Below, in pieces: positions 58,801 through 64,000 of a stretch of DNA of 64,000 nt. How positions within the stretch are numbered: position 1 is the first letter of the stretch; each line of letters opens with the position of its first letter. Both the position numbers and the translations under genes were made by a program. Source of the stretch: Brevundimonas vesicularis (GTDB taxonomy: Bacteria; Pseudomonadota; Alphaproteobacteria; Caulobacterales; Caulobacteraceae); contig NZ_CP114278.1 in assembly GCF_027105095.1 (NCBI RefSeq), forward strand, positions 1 to 64,000, in the 5' to 3' direction. The notes beneath the pieces are model-generated. The model was not told where the DNA came from. It searched no databases and was given only the letters and a program-made list of their open reading frames with translations.

Positions 58801-59355
58801 CTACCGCGGCGCGCGCTTGGCGAGGATGCGTTGCAGGGTGCGACGGTGCATGCCCAGGCGGCGCGCCGTCTCCGAGACATTGTGGTCGCATAGCTCATAG
58901 ACGCGCTGGATATGCTCCCAGCGGACGCGGTCGGCGCTCATCGGGTTTTCGGGCGGCTCGGGCGAATCGCCGGTGGCGAGCAGGGCCTTGACCACGTCGT
59001 CCGCATCGGCGGGCTTGGACAGATAGTCGACGGCGCCGGCCTTGACCGCCGCGACCGCCGTGGCGATGGCGCCGTAGCCGGTCACCATGACGATGCGGGC
59101 GTCCTCGCGCTTTTCGCGCACCGCTTCGACGATCTTCAGCCCGTTGCCGTCCTCAAGCCGCATGTCCAGCACGGCGAACGCCGGGGCCTTGTCATGCAGC
59201 AACTGCATCGCCTCGGCGACGGATTCAGCGGTCGTCACCTGAAAGCCGCGCGCCTCCAGCGCCCGCCCCATGCGGGTGCGCAGGGCCTGGTCGTCATCCA
59301 GCAGCAGCAGGGACTTGTCTGGCAGGGCGGCGATGCGGGCTTCGAGTTCTGACAT
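58801..59355 (-). CDS. regA: Redox response regulator RegA/ActR/PrrA family
   Basis: Global regulator of respiration, carbon and nitrogen genes in response to redox state. 184 residues, the RegA length. Receiver with Asp64 (FAVLDMRLEDGNGLKIVEAV) and GYGAIATAVAAVKAGAVDYLSKPAD; after a short Pro-rich hinge, a Fis-type helix-turn-helix RVYELCDHNVSETARRLGMHRRTLQRILAKRAPR, the near-invariant RegA C-terminus. regB follows upstream (89-bp gap) on the same strand. Confidence 0.96.
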   Translation of the reverse strand: MSELEARIAALPDKSLLLLDDDQALRTRMGRALEARGFQVTTAESVAEAMQLLHDKAPAFAVLDMRLEDGNGLKIVEAVREKREDARIVMVTGYGAIATAVAAVKAGAVDYLSKPADADDVVKALLATGDSPEPPENPMSADRVRWEHIQRVYELCDHNVSETARRLGMHRRTLQRILAKRAPR

Positions 59356-59444
59356 GCGTTTCTCTCTCCTGCCGCTTCAAGTCGGGACGGGTAGCGCGCG
59401 GGTCAAGGCCAAGGTTCCGCCTGCGACGCTTCGACCCAATCGCC

Positions 59445-60899
59445 TCATGCCGCGACCTCCAGCGCCGGCCGCGCCCAGCGCACCGCCACGCGCGCGCCAC
59501 GGGGCGCCGCCTTGGCCTCCGATTGCGGCAGGCCCTGACCCACGCTGACCGAGCCGCCGGTCCGCTCCAGCAGGGTGCGGGCGATGAAGAATCCCAGGCC
59601 CATGCCGCCCTGGCTGGGGGCGATGGCCGGCTCGACCGTTGTGCGGGGCTTGGACGGGCGGGCGGCGGCGGCGATCTGGGCGGCCAGGGCCTGGCGCGCC
59701 TTGCCCTGCGGCCGACTGGTCACATAGGGCTCGCCCAGCCGGGGCAGGATGTCGCCAGCGAAGCCCGGCCCATCGTCCAGAATCTCGATCTCGATCCAGC
59801 CGGCGTCCACCACCGCCTGGACCCGCACCGTCGTCTTGGCGAAATCGGCGGCGTTCTCGACCAGGGTGGACAGGCCGTGGATCACCTCGGGCATCCGGCG
59901 CACGCGCGGCGCGGGCTGACCCGGCGGCGTCTTGACCAGCACATCAAAGGCCAGGTCGAAGCCCCGGTGCGGCTCCACCACCTCTTCCAGCAGGGCCTTC
60001 AGCGAGACGTCGGCATACAGGGCGTCGTCGCCCTCGGGCTGTTGCGACAGTTGGGTCAGGATGCCCCGGCACCGTTCGGCCTGTTGCAGGATCAGGGCCG
60101 CGTCCTCGGCCGCGTCGCTGTCGGGGGCTGAGGCGCGCTGAAGCTCCTTGGCCACCACCTGAATGGTCGCCAGCGGCGTGCCAAGCTCATGCGCCGCCGC
60201 CGCCGCCAGGCCGCCCAGCGCCGCCAGCCTCTGTTCGCGTTGCAGCACGTCCTGGGTGGTCGCGAGGGCCAGTTCCAGCTTCTCCGCATCGGCCGCCACC
60301 CGCCAGGCGTAGCCGGCGGTGAAGACCACGCCGGTCACCAGCGCCATGGCCATGCCGAGGCGATACAGGGTCGGGAGGTGGAAGTTCTCGTGCGGTCGCC
60401 ACGGCAGAGGCTCGGACCAGAAGAACAGCACCCCGACCGCGATCAGGGCCAGCACGCCCAGCATTAGAGCCTGACGCGCCGGCAGGGCCGCCGCCGCGAT
60501 GGTCACGGGCGCGACCAGCAAGAGGCAGAAGGGGTTCTCCAGCCCGCCGGTCAGACCCAGCAGCACGCCCAGCTGGAAGATGTCGAAGCCCAGGTGGATC
60601 GCCGTCGTGCGCCCGTCCGGCAGGCTGGCCTCCAGCCGGCGTACCCGCGCCATGGCCCCCACATTCACAGCCGCGCTGATGGCGATCACGATCAGGCAGG
60701 GCCAGAGCGGCAGGGGGAAATGCAGCCCCTGATGCGCCGTCAGGATCGCCGCGCTCTGGCCGATGATCGTCAGCCAGCGCAGAACGATCAGGGTCCGCAG
60801 TGAAAACCCCCGACCACGACGCGGGGCATCGCTCCAGCCGTTCAACGGCTCCGAAGAGGATGCGCCGTGCGGCGCCATGCGGGCTTCTGTCGAGGTCAC
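59445..60899 (-). CDS. regB: Redox sensor histidine kinase RegB/ActS/PrrB family
   Basis: Membrane kinase for RegA. 484 residues, six hydrophobic segments (about 35-205) with the quinone-binding motif GGLENPF, H-box AAAAHELGTPLATIQVV with His237, and Cys277 in QQAERCRGIL. The 40-residue His-to-Cys spacing equals that of H225/C265 in Rhodobacter RegB, so the redox-active cysteine is conserved. ATP-binding motifs are ENAADFA, DDGPGF and GGMGLGFFIARTLLERTGG. A Pro/Lys-rich insertion of about 25 residues precedes the last of these. Divergent from senC by 44 bp. Confidence 0.95.
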   Translation of the reverse strand: MTSTEARMAPHGASSSEPLNGWSDAPRRGRGFSLRTLIVLRWLTIIGQSAAILTAHQGLHFPLPLWPCLIVIAISAAVNVGAMARVRRLEASLPDGRTTAIHLGFDIFQLGVLLGLTGGLENPFCLLLVAPVTIAAAALPARQALMLGVLALIAVGVLFFWSEPLPWRPHENFHLPTLYRLGMAMALVTGVVFTAGYAWRVAADAEKLELALATTQDVLQREQRLAALGGLAAAAAHELGTPLATIQVVAKELQRASAPDSDAAEDAALILQQAERCRGILTQLSQQPEGDDALYADVSLKALLEEVVEPHRGFDLAFDVLVKTPPGQPAPRVRRMPEVIHGLSTLVENAADFAKTTVRVQAVVDAGWIEIEILDDGPGFAGDILPRLGEPYVTSRPQGKARQALAAQIAAAARPSKPRTTVEPAIAPSQGGMGLGFFIARTLLERTGGSVSVGQGLPQSEAKAAPRGARVAVRWARPALEVAA

Positions 60900-60943
60900 A
60901 CGCCTTCTATAGACCGATCACATCCGTTTCGTGAGAGGCCGTC

Positions 60944-61567
60944 ATGCCGCGTCGTTCCATCCTGCTGTTCGCGGGCGCCTGCATCGCCATCGCCGTGGCG
61001 CTCGCCATCATCACGGTCGTGGTGGTCAGCGGCAGGACGCCGACGTCGGACGGCGCCGAGGTGACGTCGACCGGTCAGCCTCTCGTCGGCGGCGACTTCA
61101 AACTGGTTAATCAGGATGGACAACCCGTCGATCAGACGATGCTGAACGGCAAATGGAGCCTGGTCTTCTTCGGCTTCACCTACTGCCCCGAGTTCTGTCC
61201 GACCACCCTGGCCGAGCTGGGCGCGGTGCAGCAGCGGCTGGGCGACAAGGCGGACAATCTGCAGGTCGTCTTCATCAGCGTCGATCCCGAACGCGATACG
61301 CCCCAGGCGCTGAAGGACTATCTGTCGTCCGACGGGTTTCCCAAGGGGACCATCGGCCTGACCGGCACGCCCGAACAGGTGGCCACCGCCGCCAAGGCCT
61401 ACCGCGCCTTCTACCAGAAGGTCGGCGAGGGCGAGGGCTATACGATGAACCACTCCCTGACCGTCTATCTGATGGGCCCGGACGGCAGGTTCCGCACCGC
61501 CGTCGCCTATGGAATGGGTCCGGACAAGACGACTAGGATCATCGAACAGGCGATGGCCCGGGGTTAG
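60944..61567 (+). CDS. senC: SCO1/SenC/PrrC copper-binding protein
   Basis: Thioredoxin-fold copper chaperone for cytochrome oxidase assembly, possibly also a redox signal to RegB. 207 residues: N-terminal membrane anchor (LLFAGACIAIAVALAIITVVVV), then FFGFTYCPEFCPTTLAEL with Cys81/Cys85 and the third ligand His170 in MNHSLTVYLMGPDG. GAGAGG supports the ATG. Adjacent to regB as in Rhodobacter senC/prrC loci. The membrane-anchored cytochrome c at 53.9 kb belongs to the same respiratory branch. Confidence 0.95.
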   Translation: MPRRSILLFAGACIAIAVALAIITVVVVSGRTPTSDGAEVTSTGQPLVGGDFKLVNQDGQPVDQTMLNGKWSLVFFGFTYCPEFCPTTLAELGAVQQRLGDKADNLQVVFISVDPERDTPQALKDYLSSDGFPKGTIGLTGTPEQVATAAKAYRAFYQKVGEGEGYTMNHSLTVYLMGPDGRFRTAVAYGMGPDKTTRIIEQAMARG

Positions 61568-61586
61568 CAGCGACCCCATAATCCTT

Positions 61587-61617
61587 TTGCAGGGTGATGC
61601 ATTATATGTTGCCCTGC
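61587..61617 (+). promoter_or_regulatory. Inverted repeat around a possible -10 before phaZ
   Basis: TGCAGGG (61587-61593) and CCCTGCA (61611-61617), extendable to 10 bp with one mismatch, flank a TTATAT hexamer (61601-61606). TGC/GCA-containing dyads are a feature of PhaR sites, so PhaR control is one possibility; this is inference. Confidence 0.4.
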
Positions 61618-61647
61618 ACAAACGGCGCTCGGCCGTATCGGATCGTC

Positions 61648-62928
61648 ATGCTCTACGCCTTTCATGAACTCGCCTACCAGTCGGCCCTGCCGTTCCGGGT
61701 CGGCGCGCAACTGGCCCGCACCTTCTGGACCTCGCCGTTCAACCCGGTGGCCGACACCGCCATCGGCCGCACGGCCTACGCCTCGGCAGAACTGTTCGAG
61801 AGCGTGACGCGGCGCTACGGCAAGCCGGCCTGGAAGCTGGAAACCATCGACATCGGCGGCAAGCCGGTGCGCACCACCGAACAGGTGATCTGGCAAAGCC
61901 CGTGGTGCCGACTGGTCCGCTTCGCCCGCAACATCGGCGACCTGAAGCGCGCCAGAAAGCCCGCCTCCGGCCCGGCCGTCCTGATCGTGGCCCCGCTGTC
62001 GGGCCACTACGCCACCCTGCTGCGCGGCACGGTCGAAGCCTTCCTTCAGGACCACGACGTCTACGTCACCGACTGGGTCAACGCCCGCCAGGTGCCGATG
62101 CTGGAGGGGCGGTTCGATTTCTTCGACTACATCGACCACGTCCGGCTGATGCTGGCCGAGATCGGGGGCCGCGCCCACGTCGTCGGCGTGTGCCAGCCCG
62201 GCCCGCCGGTGCTGGCCGCCGGCGCGGTGATGGCCGAGGACGAGGACGAAAACCGTCCGCTGTCGATGACCTTCATGGGGTCGCCCATCGACGCGCGCCT
62301 GTCGCCGACCGTCACCAACCAGTTGGCCGAGGAAAAGCCCTTCACCTGGTTCAAGTCGAACATGATCCACACCGTGCCCCTGCCCTATGCGGGCTTCGGG
62401 CGGCGCGTTTATCCGGGCTTCGTCCAGCTCTACAGCTTCATGTCGATGAACGAGGATCGCCACCGCGACGCTCACTGGAACTACTTCAACAGCCTGATCG
62501 CCGGCGACGGCGACGGGGTGGAGAAGCACGAGGAATTCTACGACGAATATCTGTCGGTGCTGGACCTGACCGAAGAGTTCTATCTCCAGACCATCGACAT
62601 CGTCTTCCAGCAGCACCTGCTGGCGCGCGGCCTGTTGGAACATCGCGGGCGCAAGGTCGATCTGTCCAGGATCACCGACATCGGCCTGATGACCGTCGAG
62701 GGCGAGAAGGACGACATCTCCGGCGTCGGCCAGACCCAGGCCGCGCACGGCCTGTGTCCCAATATCCCTGAAGATCGCCGCGTCCTCTACGTCCAGCCGG
62801 GCGTGGGCCATTACGGCGTGTTCAACGGCCGGCGATTCCGTGACGAGATCTATCCCTGCGTGCGCGATTTCATCGCCCAGAACGAGGCCGCCGGTGGCGT
62901 ACCGCAACGGTCAGCGGCTGCCGCTTGA
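61648..62928 (+). CDS. phaZ: Intracellular polyhydroxyalkanoate depolymerase
   Basis: Mobilises stored PHB granules. 426 residues from ATG 61648 (MLYAFHELAYQSALPFRVGAQ), the family's standard start and length. Catalytic Cys182 lies in the modified lipase box VVGVCQPGPPVLAA, matching Cys183 of Ralstonia PhaZ1; the acid and His are in LMTVEGEKDDISGVGQT and QPGVGHYGVFNGRRF. An in-frame ATG at 61594 would extend it across the upstream dyad and is rejected. The next gene overlaps its 3' end by 35 bp. Confidence 0.96.
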   Translation: MLYAFHELAYQSALPFRVGAQLARTFWTSPFNPVADTAIGRTAYASAELFESVTRRYGKPAWKLETIDIGGKPVRTTEQVIWQSPWCRLVRFARNIGDLKRARKPASGPAVLIVAPLSGHYATLLRGTVEAFLQDHDVYVTDWVNARQVPMLEGRFDFFDYIDHVRLMLAEIGGRAHVVGVCQPGPPVLAAGAVMAEDEDENRPLSMTFMGSPIDARLSPTVTNQLAEEKPFTWFKSNMIHTVPLPYAGFGRRVYPGFVQLYSFMSMNEDRHRDAHWNYFNSLIAGDGDGVEKHEEFYDEYLSVLDLTEEFYLQTIDIVFQQHLLARGLLEHRGRKVDLSRITDIGLMTVEGEKDDISGVGQTQAAHGLCPNIPEDRRVLYVQPGVGHYGVFNGRRFRDEIYPCVRDFIAQNEAAGGVPQRSAAAA

Positions 62929-63628
62929 CGAAAGCGGGGCCGGCGGGAGCGAAGGTTCTGGCCCGACCCTGAGACTGTCGGTCAATCCGCGCGCGCGGCG
63001 CCTGTCGGTGCGGATCGACGCGCGCGCCGGCGAGGCCGTGGTCATCGCCCCGACCGAGCGCGGCCTGAGCCAGGCCGTCGCCTTCGCCCGATCCAAGGCC
63101 GTCTGGATCAGCGAACGCCTGGCCGTCCGCCCCAAGAGCCGCCCGCTGGAACCGGGCCAGGTCATCTCCCTGCGCGGCAGTCCTGTGCGGCTTGAGGCCG
63201 TGCCCGGCGTGGGCGCCGCGCGCCTGGTCGAGGACGGGACGATCATCCGCTCGGGCGGCGAAGGCGAGGCCTACGCCCGCCGCGTCGAGAACCTGCTGAA
63301 GCGCGAGGCGCGCGAGACGCTTCTGGAACGCACCGACCACCATCTGCGAGCGCTGGGCCAAGGCCCGGTCAAGATGGGCATCGCCGACACCCGGTCGCGC
63401 TGGGGCTCTTGCAGCCCGCACAACCGCACCATCCGCTACTCCTGGCGCGTCATCATGGCCCCGCCCCCCGTCATCGACTACCTCGCCGCCCACGAGGTCG
63501 CCCACCTGGTCCACGCCGACCACAGCCCGGCCTACTGGTCCGTGGTCGAACGTCTGGTCGGGGATCACAAGCCTTGGCGGAAATGGCTGAAGGATTACGG
63601 CGCCGCGCTGCACGCCGTGGGGCGCTAG
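62894..63628 (+). CDS. YgjP/M48-type metallopeptidase domain protein (DUF45)
   Basis: 244 residues from GTG 62894, with GAGG 6 nt upstream, overlapping phaZ by 35 bp. N-terminal LSVNPRARRLSVRIDARAGEAVVIAP, MGIADTRSRWGSCSPHNRTIRYSWRVIMAPPPVIDYLAAHEVAHLVHADHSPAYWSVVERL in segments, containing the zinc motif HEVAH (His200, His204) and a third His in DHSPAYW. This is the YgjP-like family, sometimes found with restriction or phosphohydrolase systems. Physiological substrate unknown; coupling to phaZ is probably translational only. Confidence 0.92.
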   Translation: MAYRNGQRLPLDESGAGGSEGSGPTLRLSVNPRARRLSVRIDARAGEAVVIAPTERGLSQAVAFARSKAVWISERLAVRPKSRPLEPGQVISLRGSPVRLEAVPGVGAARLVEDGTIIRSGGEGEAYARRVENLLKREARETLLERTDHHLRALGQGPVKMGIADTRSRWGSCSPHNRTIRYSWRVIMAPPPVIDYLAAHEVAHLVHADHSPAYWSVVERLVGDHKPWRKWLKDYGAALHAVGR

Positions 63629-63686
63629 GCGGAAACCACGGCGGCCAAGCGCGTTTCAGCAGGGCCCGTCCACTCAGGAACGCCCC

Positions 63687-64000
63687 ATGAAAACGATGAT
63701 CACCCTGTCGATCGCGCTCGGCCTCGCCGCTGCCGCCGCCTCGTCCGCCAGCGCCCAGTCGCAGGCCACAATGAACGCCAACGCCGCACAGGAACTGCAG
63801 CGCGCCGATCGCGCGCTGAACAGCCAATACACGACGACAATGGGACGGCTTTCGCCCGCCAGCCGCACCCTGCTGCGCACCGCCCAACGCACCTGGATCA
63901 GCTTCCGCGATCAGCAATGCCGGTTCGAGGCCTCCGGCGTTCAGGGTGGGTCCGCCTATCCGATGGTGCATTCGACCTGCCTCGCGCGCCTGACGACCGA
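63687..64000 (+). CDS. DUF1311/LprI-like exported protein (cut by window end)
   Basis: Open to the last base of the window; about 104 residues visible. Signal peptide MKTMITLSIALGLAAAAASSASAQS, then ELQRADRALNSQYTTTMGRLSPASRTLLRTAQRTWISFRDQQCRFEASG and STCLARLTTD. The W-x2-FRD-x2-C and later Cys pattern is that of DUF1311 (lysozyme-inhibitor LprI-like) periplasmic proteins. AGGA 7 nt before the ATG supports the start. The 3' end is outside the window. Confidence 0.85.
   Translation, partial: MKTMITLSIALGLAAAAASSASAQSQATMNANAAQELQRADRALNSQYTTTMGRLSPASRTLLRTAQRTWISFRDQQCRFEASGVQGGSAYPMVHSTCLARLTT

Overview
The window reads as core chromosome of a high-GC alphaproteobacterium of the order Caulobacterales, most likely Brevundimonas or a close relative. 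Grounds: an intact CckA/ChpT phosphorelay, fliQ-fliR-flhB directly upstream of cckA, a RegB/RegA/SenC redox set, an alphaproteobacterial-type DnaX, an SRP RNA just upstream of dnaX, and strongly GC-biased codons throughout. Base 1 is the first base of dnaA, so the replicon was evidently linearised there. Nothing in the window looks like a replication origin, prophage, IS element, CRISPR array or defence island.

Layout. 1-6.5 kb: dnaA, dnaN, recF, gyrB. 6.5-9.6 kb: a soluble PAS chemoreceptor, an OhrR-like MarR regulator and two exported proteins. 9.6-15.6 kb: mnmC, a small lipoprotein, motA, a FATP-type acyl-CoA synthetase and an Ala/Pro-rich membrane-anchored protein. 15.6-21.7 kb: a sorbosone-dehydrogenase-like lipoprotein with a lipocalin, then cysD-cysNC (sulfate activation) and an MscS channel. 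21.6-28.1 kb: malate synthase G, prfC and several uncharacterised small genes. 28.1-35.2 kb: cysQ, then chpT, a CheY-like protein and cheR facing cckA, flhB, fliR and fliQ. 35.5-38 kb: folE, a lipoprotein and an acyltransferase. 38.2-48.5 kb: an apparent acetate/small-carboxylate module (MHS-type MFS transporter, CrbS-like symporter-kinase, CrbR-like regulator, DcaP-like porin, acetyl-CoA synthetase), then a BASS transporter and tRNA-Gly(CCC). 48.6-52.1 kb: a TraB/GumN protein, an XRE regulator/membrane-protein pair, rmuC and a small membrane protein. 52.1-58.6 kb: recR-ebfC, a nitroreductase, a membrane-anchored cytochrome c, kdsB, nudC, SRP RNA and dnaX. 58.8-64 kb: regA, regB, senC, phaZ, a YgjP-type metalloprotease and a DUF1311-like gene cut by the window end.

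How the parts fit. The acetate module links uptake across both membranes (DcaP-like porin, MHS carrier), sensing (CrbS/CrbR) and activation (Acs). Malate synthase G and PhaZ supply neighbouring C2/C4 metabolism. A 19-bp dyad between crbR and the porin shares an exact 12-mer with the promoter region of the MHS gene. The 29-35 kb block carries two consecutive steps of the CtrA cell-cycle phosphorelay (CckA, ChpT) with flagellar export genes, and near-consensus CtrA boxes precede fliQ and the cheY-like gene. RegB keeps its quinone motif and its redox Cys, and SenC is adjacent, as expected for respiratory redox control.

No wholly new system is visible. The best leads are the acetate-regulon motif, an extracytoplasmic insertion in the MHS transporter, the XRE/membrane-protein pair with its inverted repeat, a 404-residue helical protein with a 15-bp palindrome upstream, a DnaX lacking its zinc cysteines, and several intergenic dyad repeats.
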